DNA of 64,000 bases from Spirochaetaceae bacterium (GCA_017614995.1 JAGAAX010000014.1:62001-126000); one strand, 5' to 3'. Shown: positions 49,704-60,285, counted from the first letter of the stretch. The notes: generated from the letters alone by a model not told the origin. Program-made: numbers and translations.

Positions 49704-50663
49704 CTAACGCAAATGGATTTCTGCTTTTAGAGGAAGGTGGTCTGACAAGCCTGTGCCGGTGTAAATCTTATAAGCGTTTGGTGTGCCGCCGGCGTGCACA
49801 AACATGCGCTTTCTTACTGTTCCGCACCTGCCGAAGCGGCAGTTATCTGAAAACAAAAAGATATGGTCAATCTGCTCCCAGTTGTCTCTAAAAAAGTACG
49901 AGCCTAAATCGCTGTCAGCCGTTTTAAGCCAGACAGATTCAGCCTCTTCGGCGAAATTTTTCCCACAGAAGAGCACACGACCGCCGCTTCCGGTTTCAAA
50001 TTCTCCTGTTGTCTGGTTAAAGTCGCCGGCAGCAACTATAAGCGTATTTTCAGCAGCTTCTTTTTTAAGCTGAAAAACACATTCTGCAAGCAGCCGGCTC
50101 TGACACTGCCGCACTACTTCACTTGTCTTGCCGCCAGAAGACTTTGACTTCCAGTGGTTCACAAAAACGGCAATATCTTTTCCGCCGGCATTTACATGAA
50201 CCTCGAGAACAGGGCGCAGACTTTCAGGCGCAATTTCCGGAAGCTGAATCTGGTGGGTTTTTGCACCTGTTATGGGATAGCGAGAAAAAACCAGAAGCCC
50301 GAGCGCACTGCCCGGCTGTTTTGCAAAAACCGCATAATGCAGTTTGGACGAAAACGGAAGCAGCTTTATAATGTCGTGTGCAACGTTTAAGTTTTCTATT
50401 TCTTCCAAAGCAATAATGTCGGCGTCTATTTCATGCAGCGCGTCAACAAGCCGCAAAAGCCTCACATAATATTTTTCGCTGTTCCAGCCGCTTTTCGAGC
50501 TTGAATATTCAGTATATTCTCCGCCCGAAAAATCAGCGTCAAAAAATGTCTGCGCGTTCCACGTTGCAATGCTTATCTTTTTCGGGTTTTTGTAGCACAC
50601 AAACTGAACCGCTTTGTAAACAAGCAGCAGCAGAACAAAAACCGCAACAAGCTTTTTCCTCAT
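49704..50663 (-). CDS. Endonuclease/exonuclease/phosphatase family protein, membrane-anchored or exported
   Basis: A 319-residue protein with an uncleaved or cleaved N-terminal hydrophobic segment (LVAVFVLLLLVYKAVQFV) and an EEP-family domain. The catalytic motifs are ATWNAQTF (Asn), ALEEIEN (Glu), VNHWKSK (His), AAGDFNQ (Asp, Asn) and GLSDHLPL (Asp, His). Members include DNases, sphingomyelinases and phosphoinositide phosphatases. Export suggests an extracytoplasmic nuclease or phosphodiesterase. GGAGGG precedes ATG 50663. Confidence 0.9.
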   Translation of the reverse strand: MRKKLVAVFVLLLLVYKAVQFVCYKNPKKISIATWNAQTFFDADFSGGEYTEYSSSKSGWNSEKYYVRLLRLVDALHEIDADIIALEEIENLNVAHDIIKLLPFSSKLHYAVFAKQPGSALGLLVFSRYPITGAKTHQIQLPEIAPESLRPVLEVHVNAGGKDIAVFVNHWKSKSSGGKTSEVVRQCQSRLLAECVFQLKKEAAENTLIVAAGDFNQTTGEFETGSGGRVLFCGKNFAEEAESVWLKTADSDLGSYFFRDNWEQIDHIFLFSDNCRFGRCGTVRKRMFVHAGGTPNAYKIYTGTGLSDHLPLKAEIHLR

Positions 50664-50674
50664 ATACCCTCCAG

Positions 50675-50751
50675 GCACTTTGTCATTGTCTGGCTTGACC
50701 AGACAATCTTGAGATCCCGAAACAAGTTCGGGATGACAATCTGGACAGTGC
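50675..50751. repeat. Nested REP-like palindromic element
   Basis: Outer arms GCACTTTGTC and GACAGTGC (50675-50684 and 50744-50751) enclose two perfect hairpins: TTGTCTGG/CCAGACAA (50686-50693 with 50699-50706) and ATCCCGAA/TTCGGGAT (50714-50721 with 50727-50734, loop ACAAG). No gene. Confidence 0.75.
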
Positions 50752-50797
50752 TTTAAGATATATTCGATTTATTTTCGTTTTTTTTGTGCTATTTAGG

Positions 50798-52990
50798 CTA
50801 TTTTACTAGAATTGTTATAAAAGTGCTTTCGCCGGTTTCAGAAACAGCCTCTAAACCATGTCTGCCCTGCTCCACAGGAATGTACCAGGAGAAAGGACGC
50901 TCAGAAACGCCGGACAGAACACCGTCTATATAAAGAGCGGCTGTGTTTCCATTTCCGCCTGTGACATCAATCTTAAGATTCTGCATTTCGCGGAGCGATT
51001 GGTCGTAAAGAAAAACGGCGTTGTCCTGCGGATATACAAACTCAAAAGCACCGCCGTAAGAAAGCGAGCCGTTCATGTTTTTGCCGCCAAACCAGCGCTG
51101 GTATTCATTCGGATAATTTATTTCGATTCTTCCGTTTCTTAAAACGTGATAACTGCATGATTCTGGCTTTGTACCTGCAAGCACAAACTCTTCTGCAAGG
51201 GCTGTGCAATATTCTGTGGGCGCCATGCCAGAAAGCGCACAGACTTTCTGTTTGACGTACTTTTCAGGCTTGTCGAATTCCATCTGCGCTTTTGAAGCAC
51301 TGCTCTGCTTTTCAAGACTGTCTAAAATATAGCGCACTACGCCAGCCGGAATTGAGCTGCCGGTCTCGCCGATTACGGTTTCGCCTGTTACGTTGCCCAT
51401 CCAGACACCGGCGGTATAACGCTTTGTTGAGCCGAGTGCCACAATGTTCTGAAACTGATTTGATGTGCCGGTCTTAAAAATTGCAGGATAAGGCGTGTCA
51501 AAAACTTTTGCAAAGCCAAAGCCCAAAGAGCGCGCGTTTCTGTCCGAGAGCATATCGCAGATTATTGCGGCTGTGTCTTTTGAATAGACTCTGACCGCCT
51601 GTTCTTCAGTGCCTTGTGAGTTTTCAGAAGCGCTTGCGGTAAAGCAGAGGTTGCGTACCGTTCCGCCGCGGGCAAAAACCGTAAAGCCGCGCACAAGCTC
51701 GTACAGAGGTACTTCACCGGCACCAAGCGCGAGCGAAAGCCCCAAATTGTTGCGCTGTTCATAAAGCGAATCAAAGCCCGCTTTTTGCAGAAGCTCTATA
51801 TAGCGGTCAATGCCGAGCCTGTAAAGCAGCGTAACAGCCGGAATGTTGAGGCTTGAAGCAAGGCAGACGCGTAAACGCTGCGGCCCGTTAAAGCGGTTGT
51901 TGAAATTCTGCGGAACATAAACTTCTGAACTGCCATAATCTGTTGGAACATCGGGCAGCACAGTCGTCGGCGGAAAACCGTTGTCCAAAGCCATTGCATA
52001 CAAAAAAGGCTTCATCGAACTGCCTGTCTGGTTTCTGACAAGCACGCCGTCAATCTGTCCTGTGTCCTCGCGGTAAAAATTTGTACTGCCGCACCAGACA
52101 AGAATTTCGCCGGTCTGGTTGTCTAAAACCAAAGCCGCACCGTCTGCAACGCGCGCGTCTGAATACATGTTCAAAGTCTGTTCAATGTGCTGCCTTACGT
52201 CCTCAGTAAATTCTGCGTCAACAGAAAGTCTTACATCAGGTGGAATAACGCCTTTATACTGGGTTTTAACCCAGTTCATAAAATGCGGCACTTCCTCTGG
52301 ATAATCAAAAGAAGTTGCTGATGGAACTTGGTTTATGTACAAGGCCGGCCGCCGCGGTATGAGAGAAAGAGCCTTTATCTGCTCATTGTTCAGTTCGTAA
52401 AGAGAAAGACCGTAAAAATTTCTTGCGGCACTTGTTATGCCTTCAGTTCTAAACCCAAAAGGCAGATTGTTCAAATAAAGCTCAAGAATCTGTTTTTTGC
52501 TTAATTTTGCTTCTATACGGAATGCAAGAAAAGCTTCTTTAATCTTGCCGCCGAATGTTGTGCGTTTAGAACCGCGCGGCACAACCATTCTTGCAAGCTG
52601 CATTGTAATTGTAGAAGCGCCGCTTACAGTGCGCCTGTTTTTTGCATTCTGCACAGCGGCACGCAAAATTGCAGGCAGATAAACACCATGGTGCTTGTAA
52701 AATGCGCTGTCCTCGGCTTCTATAAACACAGCCTGCACTTCTGGCGGAATCTTTTCGAGCGGCGTCCATTCGCGACGCAGACCGTCATCAAGAGCCATTA
52801 TCTCTACAAGATTGTTGTTGCGGTCGTAGAAGCGAGTGCTGTACTGGTGGTTTTTAAATTCAGTTAATGCTTTGAAAGGCAGAATCTTCAGTGCTAAAAA
52901 CAGAAGAAGCCAGACAAAAAAAGCGGCTGCCAAAACCTTGAGCACAAATCTCAAAGGTTTCGGCAGCTTTTTCCAGACAAACTTATTCAA
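50798..52990 (-). CDS. pbpC: Penicillin-binding protein 1C
   Basis: A bifunctional peptidoglycan synthase of about 730 residues. After one membrane helix comes a GT51 glycosyltransferase domain, with EAEDSAFYKHHGVYLPAI carrying the catalytic Glu. The transpeptidase domain has SxxK in GSSMKPF, SSLN and KTGTS. A C-terminal BiPBP domain completes the PBP1C layout. The start is uncertain: TTG 52990 overlaps the A2M stop by 8 bp and has AAGG upstream, while ATG 53035 would add 15 residues read from A2M coding sequence. The A2M-PBP1C pairing is a known bacterial arrangement. Confidence 0.95.
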   Translation of the reverse strand: MNKFVWKKLPKPLRFVLKVLAAAFFVWLLLFLALKILPFKALTEFKNHQYSTRFYDRNNNLVEIMALDDGLRREWTPLEKIPPEVQAVFIEAEDSAFYKHHGVYLPAILRAAVQNAKNRRTVSGASTITMQLARMVVPRGSKRTTFGGKIKEAFLAFRIEAKLSKKQILELYLNNLPFGFRTEGITSAARNFYGLSLYELNNEQIKALSLIPRRPALYINQVPSATSFDYPEEVPHFMNWVKTQYKGVIPPDVRLSVDAEFTEDVRQHIEQTLNMYSDARVADGAALVLDNQTGEILVWCGSTNFYREDTGQIDGVLVRNQTGSSMKPFLYAMALDNGFPPTTVLPDVPTDYGSSEVYVPQNFNNRFNGPQRLRVCLASSLNIPAVTLLYRLGIDRYIELLQKAGFDSLYEQRNNLGLSLALGAGEVPLYELVRGFTVFARGGTVRNLCFTASASENSQGTEEQAVRVYSKDTAAIICDMLSDRNARSLGFGFAKVFDTPYPAIFKTGTSNQFQNIVALGSTKRYTAGVWMGNVTGETVIGETGSSIPAGVVRYILDSLEKQSSASKAQMEFDKPEKYVKQKVCALSGMAPTEYCTALAEEFVLAGTKPESCSYHVLRNGRIEINYPNEYQRWFGGKNMNGSLSYGGAFEFVYPQDNAVFLYDQSLREMQNLKIDVTGGNGNTAALYIDGVLSGVSERPFSWYIPVEQGRHGLEAVSETGESTFITILVK

Positions 52991-55900
52991 TAGTCCAAAC
53001 CTTGCCGTTTGAACGTCCGAAAATTTCAGGCTCATACATACATTCTGCTGTAACAGAAGGTGTCTGATATGTGCCCGAGCGGACTGCTCTGAACAGGAAG
53101 TCTACTTCCTGTCTTCCGCGTCCCATATAGTTCCAGAAATATTGAACTTCGTTTTCGTAAATCGTTTCGTTAGACAATCTTGTGTAGTAGTCGTCCCACC
53201 ACCAGTCGCCGTCATTCTGCTTTTTGTCCTCCTCATATTCCTGGAATGAACCTGTTGTAACAAATGCGGCATTCTGAATTTCAGCACCGGCTGGAACAGG
53301 AACACGCAGAGCAACAAATGTGCGGTCTCTTGTTGTAGAGATAACTACATGAGCCTTGTAAGTCTTTCCTGCTACAAGCTTGTCGCCTGTAACAATCTGA
53401 CCTGTAGCAAGATCTTTGTATTCGCAGAATACGCTCAAGCCTTCGTCGCGCGCAAACTGCTTGTCTGCATTAACAGCGTATTTCATCGAGATTGTGTAGA
53501 ACAAATCTCCTGTACCGTTCTTAGAGAACTCAACAGGAAGCTCTTTATCTTTGGCAAGACCCTTAACAGGCTCTTCTGTCAAAGCACAGGTCTTTTCTAC
53601 AGGGTCAGCACCCAAGCCCTTGAATTTACCGTCAACAAATTTCTTGCCATTTATCAAAGCTTCAGCCGTAAAGTTGGTGTCCTCAAGGTTGTTTGCCTTA
53701 ATATATGTAGCAAACGCATCAAGAACACGCGCTGTTGTAGCAGTTGACTTCCAGTAACCACGGGAAGAACGCTGAAGCTGCAAAAGCTGATAAACAAGGC
53801 GGCCAACGTTGTCATTTTCAGGGTCGGCAACTGAATAGAACTTTAACGCAAGTGCATAAGGTTCTATTTCACCGCCGAAGAACTGCCAGTAAGACCAGCT
53901 CTGGTGAGTTATATCAATTCCGCGTGTAGTCGGGCGCATAAAGCTTGAAATCTTTTTCTGCACTTCTTTTACTTTGGCAGTCTGCTTGCGTTCCGCATAC
54001 ATAAGACCTGCGTAGCAAAGCTCTGAAACCGTAGCTTTCTCGTCGTTTACAATCGAGTCAATTGTAGAATCTTCTACATATTTGCCAAGACGGACAAGAA
54101 CATAGTTTACATAAGCCTTCATGTACAAAGACTGTGAATAATGCCTGTCAGAAATCAGTCTTGCATATTCAGATGAAATATAGCTTGCAAGCTTATTCGG
54201 GTTAATCTTAACGTCGTAGTCGTTCTCTTTTGCGGCTGCAACAATTTCACCGATGCGCACGCTTACAGGGAAAGATGCAACATTGCCGGTCGGCCAGTAT
54301 GGGAAGCTTCCGTCTGCACGCTGATAATTCTTCCATTTCTTAAGCTCGGCTTCTACAACTTTGCGCGGCTTCTTTACCTCGCTGTCGAGACCCAAAACTT
54401 TGATGTAGTCTGCGAAATAGACCATCGGCATAATTGCACTTGAACGCTGCTCAAGACAGCCGTACGGATAATGGAATACATAATCTACAGCTTCTTTCAA
54501 AACGCCGAGGCGTGTCGCATCAAGCGTTATCGAGATATTCCCCTGATTGTTGTCTGAATCACCAGGAATTACGAGAAGCTCTTTTGCAGAAGCGTTCTTG
54601 TCTTTGCCTGTTGAGCCGGTTGTTGTTACAGTCTCAAAAACATACGGACGTTCAATTTCAATAGGCTTCAAGATTCTCTCGTTAAGAATCTTTGAGCGTA
54701 CCGTAAACTGAACAGTAACAAAGCCTGCTTTTTCAGTTTTAAGCGGGAACATTACAATGCTTGTCGAATTTGCCTGAACGGTTATCGACTTCTTAGTTTC
54801 TTTTATAAGAGAAGCATGACCGACAGCTCTTTCAATGCCGTCAACCTCAACAGGCTGACCAGACTTTTCGATGCCGTCAAATATTTCGGCTTCAATATCC
54901 AAAGTCTGCGGTGTATCCTGAAGGTTAGAGATTACAAGACCTGCCTCGCTTATATCGTTCAGGCGCAAAGTTGAAGGCACAACGTCTCTGGCTGAAACTG
55001 GGTTGGCAACATTGACCTCGCTTTCAGAAATTGCAAATTTGTCGCCGTTTACGCCGACAGCCGTAATACGGTAAGCCGTCAGATTGTCCGGCCAGACAAA
55101 GGTGCACTCAACAGTACCGTCTGCGCCGGTTACAAGATAAGGCTCAAATACTGCGGTTGGGTCAAAATTCTTGCGCTCGTTCATCTTTTCAGAATCATCG
55201 CCCTCGGCATCGCCGCCGAACATGCGCTTTGCAGCGTAAACTACCGGGTCAATGAGCATTGAGCGTGAATCGCCGCCCCTTGTGCATATTGGATAGTGGT
55301 AATCTCTATAGAAATATCCGACTGGGTCTGGAACATGGTAGCCGACAAGGTCGATTACACCGCGGTCAACTGCCATAAACGAAATTTCTGCGCCAGATAC
55401 AGGCGAGCCGTTCTTTGTAGCCTTGAGCGTAAACTTTGCAGTTTCGCCCGGTCTGTAAGAAGATTTGTCGCCCTTTACAGCAATATCAAATTTGACAGAA
55501 TCTCTGTTTACGCGGATTGGTGTAAGACCAAAGTAGCCTTTAGGCTTGTTCATGTCAGGCGTGTCAAAGTCTTTGACAGGCTCGCCAGTACGTGTTGAAT
55601 ATGTCGAAAGTGTTACATAAGCAATCGGCAGATATTCAGCCTTAACAGGAATATCAAGTACAGTTACAGATTCTTTAATATCAAGAATTTCCTGATGGAA
55701 AACGCCCTCGCGTTCAACTGTAAGAAGATATCTGCCCTTTTCAAGCGGGCTCTGGAGCATAATCTGCGCCGTCTCGCCAATCGAATAAGAGTCTTTGTTG
55801 CATGTCAGTGTCAGCTCGTCTGTCTGGTCGCCGTACCAGTACCAGTCTGAACCGATTACATAGAATCTGCGCTCTGTTACAACGTCGCTGCCGTTTTTGT

Positions 55901-58805
55901 CTGTACTAGACAATCTGATAAGATAAGAACCGCTCTTTGACGGTGTAATGCTGAATGAACCGTCTTTATCAAGCGGCACAGTCATTGTCTGGTCTGTAAC
56001 CATATTGCGCACATATCTTGTGTTTACTGTGCCGTAAACGCCCATCTGCTGAACAAGGTTCCATTCTTCGCGCTGAAGCTCAACAGTAATAGAGCGTTTT
56101 GCCTTTGCTTTCGGTATAACGCTGTCTGAAACAGCCGAGCCGTCAGGTGTTACAGCCTGATATTTGAAATCGAGCTTGTCGCCTTTTTTGGCAAAACCTT
56201 TTATATTTGTCGGTGCGCTCAAGCCAATGTAATAAAGTGCCGGATGAACTACAACAGAGGCAGAAGCCGCAATCATCTGGTTGCTCTGGTCTGTTACGCG
56301 CACTTCGGAACGGTACTGATAAGCCATGCCTTTCAAAGATTCACCGCCAGAAGCAATTGAAGTTGAGCCTTTGCCTGTTACAGAAAGCGTACCTTGATCT
56401 CTGCCCAAATAAGAGCGGCTGTCATAGCCGAACATCGGCCCGAATTTGTAGCCGTCAAATTTTGCGCCGCTCAAGCTGAAACCGCAAGGTTCTCTGAACC
56501 ATGAAGTCTCAAAGCCACAGCCTGCAAGACTTCCGCCGCCAAGATATTCGGCTGAAACAGAAGCGTCGATGCGGTCGCCGCGTATGTATGTTATATTCGG
56601 TATAGAGGCAGAAGCCTGGAATCTGAGACGCTCAAAAAATGCAATCTGGAAATATTCGCTCTGTGTAGCTTCATTGCCGTTCGGCATTTTTCTTGTATAT
56701 CTGATAACGTAATCGCCCGGTTCAAGGTCTGAAGGCAGCGTAACTGTGTGGTAGAAACCGCCGGAAGCCGTAGTCTTGCCTTTGAATGTCTTAATAGGCT
56801 CTGCCTTCCATGCGTCCTCTTTTATTTCTATAGTATAGTCACCTACAAAAGGCTCAAGCTTGCCGAGCTTTTGCGTGCGGTCAATTCCGCGGAATGTAAG
56901 CTTTTCGCCAGGCTTGTAGAGCTTGCGGTCTGTAAACATAAAGACGCGCATCATTTCGTCCTCGGCGTACTGCGGCTCTGCAATACCGACTGTATCATAG
57001 CGCCACATGCTTGTAATGTCCGGGCCGAACACAACGCGGTCGCCCTGGCTTACAACTTCAATGTACATATTGTTTGATGTATTTTTCAGAGCCTTGCTCA
57101 AAGCGCCTTTTTCAAAATCAATTATGGCAAGACCGTTGCTGTCAGTTACCGCTTTTCCAAGTTCTGTATGTTTTCCGCCTTTAATGTCTTTGTTAAAAAG
57201 AGAAACACTATTGAGCATGTCATAGAAATAGCTGTTTGAGTTGTAATTAAGCTTGTACGCAAAAGCACCGACATTTGCGCCTGCAACAGGCTCGCCTGTC
57301 TTTAAAGACGTAACAAGAACAACAGCCTTGTTATAGCCGTAACGCACTGTAACGCCCAAGTCTGTAACCTGAATTGTCTGCGTATTAGACTGCGTATAAT
57401 ACTGGTCGTTCCATGAATTTTTTACAATCATGTCTGCATTAAAAAAGACATTGCCTACAGAAAGCCCGCCGCTCTTATGCAGGAAAGAGTCAAGGTCTAC
57501 AGTCTCAACTACAGCTTCGTTCTTTGGAATGTCGCCGTCGCCATAAGTCTTTGTAACAGCATCTTTTGTCCTTGAGCGCAAAGTATAGCTTGAACCAGAC
57601 GAAATATTCTGAAACTGGAAAGCAAGCTTTGGACTAAACTGCGCCTCAAGAATTCCAGTGCCGTAATCTTTAAATGTAGCCATACTTGCTGCAGCAGGAA
57701 CTTCAACATCAACGCTTATAGAAGATGGTGTTTTTCTTCCATATATATCGCTTATTCCTGCCGGCAGAACCATTGAGTAAGTTTCTTCGTAATTTACAGG
57801 CAGACCGAAAACAATAACGCGGCTGCCGGAAACTTCTACATTGTCTTTGGTTATTTTCATCGCCGGAGTTGTCTTGATGCCGCTTACGAGCATGTCAAGA
57901 TTTTTGGCGTCAAGCTGATGAGAGAAGTAAAAGTAAACAGGGTTTTTGTACTTTCCGTAGCTGTAGGCGTCTGTGTCTGTGTTGCGCAATGTAAGCGGCA
58001 GCAGTGTGTGGAAGCTCTGAATCTGGTCATTTTCAGTTTTAAGAGAGCCTTTCTGTGCCTGTGCCCCGCTTTTGAGAGCAATATCGATGCGCTTGTTTTC
58101 AGGCATTTTGTCTTTTATAGCAATAAGCACGCCGTTTGCGTCTTTTATCTTTGAAAAAGACGCATTGTAAGTGTTAGAATCTTCGTCATAGACAACAATT
58201 GAGCTTTTTACTACGTCTAAATCAACCGGATAATTGAAGAACACGCCGATGTCGCCGGCAGCAGCAACAGGAACATCATCACTGTCGATGTAAGGCATAA
58301 ATGCGTTCGGGTTTTCTTCTGTAAGCTTGCGTGCCGCGCCGTAACCGGGCACAACCGAAACAAGCTTGAGTTCTTCAGTCTTAAAAGAAAAGCTTGTTAT
58401 GCCGGTTAAGGCTGTTCCGTTTATAGACTTTACATTTGAATTGATTTTTACAACATATTCTGTCTGCGGAATGACTTCGTCGGCACATTCAAAGCTCAAA
58501 AGGCTTGTACCGTACCATCTGAAAACGCCTTTCAGAGCAGGCTCTATCGTAATAATATCAGATTTATCTGAAGGTTCGCCAAGCTTTGCAAGCGGCACAA
58601 CCGGCTCAGAAAACTGCACATATATAGAAGGATTTTTCACTTCATCCGGCAGTGTTCCGCTCGGTTCATAGCTTATAACGCAAAATTCCCCCGAGTCAGC
58701 GTTTGCATTTGAAGCTGCTTTGTTTTTGCCTTTACACCCGGCAGCCAAAACCGCCACAAGCAGCAAAGCAAACAACTTTCTTGCAAAACTTAAGCTCATC
58801 TTCAT
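52983..58805 (-). CDS. Alpha-2-macroglobulin family lipoprotein
   Basis: A 1940-residue periplasmic protease trap. The signal sequence ends at Cys24 (VLAAGC), which anchors it as a lipoprotein. A long series of beta-sandwich macroglobulin domains precedes the thioester domain, where YPYGCLEQ places the reactive thioester between Cys1450 and Gln1453. Bacterial A2Ms hold attacking proteases covalently through this bond and are usually encoded with PBP1C, thought to repair the cell wall after damage. GGAGG lies 5 nt before ATG 58805. It is the first gene of the pair. Confidence 0.95.
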   Translation of the reverse strand: MKMSLSFARKLFALLLVAVLAAGCKGKNKAASNANADSGEFCVISYEPSGTLPDEVKNPSIYVQFSEPVVPLAKLGEPSDKSDIITIEPALKGVFRWYGTSLLSFECADEVIPQTEYVVKINSNVKSINGTALTGITSFSFKTEELKLVSVVPGYGAARKLTEENPNAFMPYIDSDDVPVAAAGDIGVFFNYPVDLDVVKSSIVVYDEDSNTYNASFSKIKDANGVLIAIKDKMPENKRIDIALKSGAQAQKGSLKTENDQIQSFHTLLPLTLRNTDTDAYSYGKYKNPVYFYFSHQLDAKNLDMLVSGIKTTPAMKITKDNVEVSGSRVIVFGLPVNYEETYSMVLPAGISDIYGRKTPSSISVDVEVPAAASMATFKDYGTGILEAQFSPKLAFQFQNISSGSSYTLRSRTKDAVTKTYGDGDIPKNEAVVETVDLDSFLHKSGGLSVGNVFFNADMIVKNSWNDQYYTQSNTQTIQVTDLGVTVRYGYNKAVVLVTSLKTGEPVAGANVGAFAYKLNYNSNSYFYDMLNSVSLFNKDIKGGKHTELGKAVTDSNGLAIIDFEKGALSKALKNTSNNMYIEVVSQGDRVVFGPDITSMWRYDTVGIAEPQYAEDEMMRVFMFTDRKLYKPGEKLTFRGIDRTQKLGKLEPFVGDYTIEIKEDAWKAEPIKTFKGKTTASGGFYHTVTLPSDLEPGDYVIRYTRKMPNGNEATQSEYFQIAFFERLRFQASASIPNITYIRGDRIDASVSAEYLGGGSLAGCGFETSWFREPCGFSLSGAKFDGYKFGPMFGYDSRSYLGRDQGTLSVTGKGSTSIASGGESLKGMAYQYRSEVRVTDQSNQMIAASASVVVHPALYYIGLSAPTNIKGFAKKGDKLDFKYQAVTPDGSAVSDSVIPKAKAKRSITVELQREEWNLVQQMGVYGTVNTRYVRNMVTDQTMTVPLDKDGSFSITPSKSGSYLIRLSSTDKNGSDVVTERRFYVIGSDWYWYGDQTDELTLTCNKDSYSIGETAQIMLQSPLEKGRYLLTVEREGVFHQEILDIKESVTVLDIPVKAEYLPIAYVTLSTYSTRTGEPVKDFDTPDMNKPKGYFGLTPIRVNRDSVKFDIAVKGDKSSYRPGETAKFTLKATKNGSPVSGAEISFMAVDRGVIDLVGYHVPDPVGYFYRDYHYPICTRGGDSRSMLIDPVVYAAKRMFGGDAEGDDSEKMNERKNFDPTAVFEPYLVTGADGTVECTFVWPDNLTAYRITAVGVNGDKFAISESEVNVANPVSARDVVPSTLRLNDISEAGLVISNLQDTPQTLDIEAEIFDGIEKSGQPVEVDGIERAVGHASLIKETKKSITVQANSTSIVMFPLKTEKAGFVTVQFTVRSKILNERILKPIEIERPYVFETVTTTGSTGKDKNASAKELLVIPGDSDNNQGNISITLDATRLGVLKEAVDYVFHYPYGCLEQRSSAIMPMVYFADYIKVLGLDSEVKKPRKVVEAELKKWKNYQRADGSFPYWPTGNVASFPVSVRIGEIVAAAKENDYDVKINPNKLASYISSEYARLISDRHYSQSLYMKAYVNYVLVRLGKYVEDSTIDSIVNDEKATVSELCYAGLMYAERKQTAKVKEVQKKISSFMRPTTRGIDITHQSWSYWQFFGGEIEPYALALKFYSVADPENDNVGRLVYQLLQLQRSSRGYWKSTATTARVLDAFATYIKANNLEDTNFTAEALINGKKFVDGKFKGLGADPVEKTCALTEEPVKGLAKDKELPVEFSKNGTGDLFYTISMKYAVNADKQFARDEGLSVFCEYKDLATGQIVTGDKLVAGKTYKAHVVISTTRDRTFVALRVPVPAGAEIQNAAFVTTGSFQEYEEDKKQNDGDWWWDDYYTRLSNETIYENEVQYFWNYMGRGRQEVDFLFRAVRSGTYQTPSVTAECMYEPEIFGRSNGKVWTIE

Positions 58806-59025
58806 AAAAGCCTCCAGACAATCCTTAGTGGAAATACAAAAATATTATTGGAATATATTAACGCTTTTCAAGCTCTTCTACAAGTTTTGCATGCTTCATT
58901 TTTGAGCCATTGCGAGGCGCGGAGGGCATAAAAAAACCCGGTACTACTATGGAGGCAAAACCAGTACCGGGCCATAAACACAGGCATCTTAAAAGGAACA
59001 TTAAGATGCCCTCAGATTACAAGTT
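58806..59025. other. Intergenic region between the A2M and sugar-transport operons
   Basis: 220 bp. It holds the A2M promoter zone (AT-rich, 58830-58860, no clear boxes), the terminator of the sugar operon, and a second stem GGCATCTTA/TAAGATGCC (58983-58991 with 59002-59010) without a T-tract. Confidence 0.6.
58930..58971 (-). terminator. Rho-independent terminator of the sugar transport operon
   Basis: CCCGGTACT (58937-58945) pairs with AGTACCGGG (58963-58971), followed on the minus strand by seven Ts. Confidence 0.92.
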
Positions 59026-60273
59026 TTAGTTTGCGCGGCTGCGTTTCTTAGACAGAACGTCGAAGATAACTGCTGCAAGAAGAACAATACCCTTTACAGC
59101 GCGCTGCCAGTTCATATCAATACCAAGGATTGACATACCGTTGTTAAGAACACCCATGAAGATAGCACCAACAACAGCGCCGGTTACTGTACCAGTTCCA
59201 CCGTATGCAGAAGCACCACCAATGAAACATGAACCGATTGCGTCCATTTCATAGTTCTGACCGGCTGTCGGCTGAGCTGAATTCAAACGTGCAATTGTTA
59301 CCAAAGCTGCAACAGCTGCAATGAAGCCCATGTTTGTATAAGCAAAGAACATTACGTTGTCTGTGTTAACACCAGAAAGCTTGGCTGCTTTTGCGTTACC
59401 ACCAATTGCATAGAGGTAGCGGCCAGGAACAGTGTTCTGTGTAAAGTAAGAATAAGCTGCAATGATAACACCAAGAAGAATAAGTACAACCGGAAGACCG
59501 CGGTCACGTGCAAGGAACTGTCCCAAAATCATGATAACGATTGAGAGGAACACGAGCTTTGCAATGAATGAACCTGTTGAAGAAACTGTGTAGTTCTTCT
59601 TAATCTTGTTGCTGCGTGAAACAATTTCAAGCACAACAAAAACCAATACACAAATCAAAGAAATGATGAGTGTTGTTGTAAGAACATACTTGTCAACGAA
59701 TTCACCGAACAATGTAATTTCGCCGAACTTCTCTTTTGTAGCTTCGCTTGTACCAGGAATAAAGCTTTCAAAAAGGTTCAGGTATTTTGCTGGGAACGGA
59801 GCAATTGGTTTGCCGTCAAGAACGATTGTTGCAACACCGCGCCACAAAAGCATACCGGCAAGGGTTGTAATAAACGGCGGAATGTGGATATACGCAATGA
59901 AGAAGCCGTGGAAAGCACCAATCATTGTACCAATCAAAAGACATGCAACAATTGCCAGCCAAACCGGCCAACCCCAGTTAACGATGAAAACACCTGCCAA
60001 AGCACCAACAAGTGCAACAACAGAACCAACTGACAAATCGATGTTACCGCCAGTAAGAATACAACAAAGCATACCTGTTGCAAGAATAGCAACGTAAGCA
60101 TTCTGTCTGATAATGTTTGTAATATTTGCAGGTGCAAACAATGAACCGTGATTAGTTGCACGGATCATTATTTCGAAAAGTATCATAACACCGACGAGTA
60201 CAACAATCATCGTGTTGCTTTTTAATACAGATTTTAAACCACCTGAAGTTTTGTTTATTTTTGTATCTGCCAT
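59026..60273 (-). CDS. mmsB: Multiple-monosaccharide ABC transporter permease
   Basis: A 415-residue permease with about ten membrane helices, including the family segment GGNIDLSVGSVVALVGALAG and the late GGASAYGGTGTVTGAVVG. The length and the extra loop between helices match the MmsB/GguB/XylH group rather than the shorter RbsC type. ATG 60273 is chosen since GGAG lies 7 nt upstream; ATG 60285 overlaps that Shine-Dalgarno. It follows the ATPase gene by 12 bp and ends at a strong terminator. Confidence 0.95.
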   Translation of the reverse strand: MADTKINKTSGGLKSVLKSNTMIVVLVGVMILFEIMIRATNHGSLFAPANITNIIRQNAYVAILATGMLCCILTGGNIDLSVGSVVALVGALAGVFIVNWGWPVWLAIVACLLIGTMIGAFHGFFIAYIHIPPFITTLAGMLLWRGVATIVLDGKPIAPFPAKYLNLFESFIPGTSEATKEKFGEITLFGEFVDKYVLTTTLIISLICVLVFVVLEIVSRSNKIKKNYTVSSTGSFIAKLVFLSIVIMILGQFLARDRGLPVVLILLGVIIAAYSYFTQNTVPGRYLYAIGGNAKAAKLSGVNTDNVMFFAYTNMGFIAAVAALVTIARLNSAQPTAGQNYEMDAIGSCFIGGASAYGGTGTVTGAVVGAIFMGVLNNGMSILGIDMNWQRAVKGIVLLAAVIFDVLSKKRSRAN

Positions 60274-60285
60274 TTTAGTCTCCAT

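Noticed and set aside
53000-58700. Many plus-strand open frames opposite the A2M gene
   Set aside because: They lie opposite a strongly supported 1940-residue coding sequence and show no family motifs or ribosome sites.
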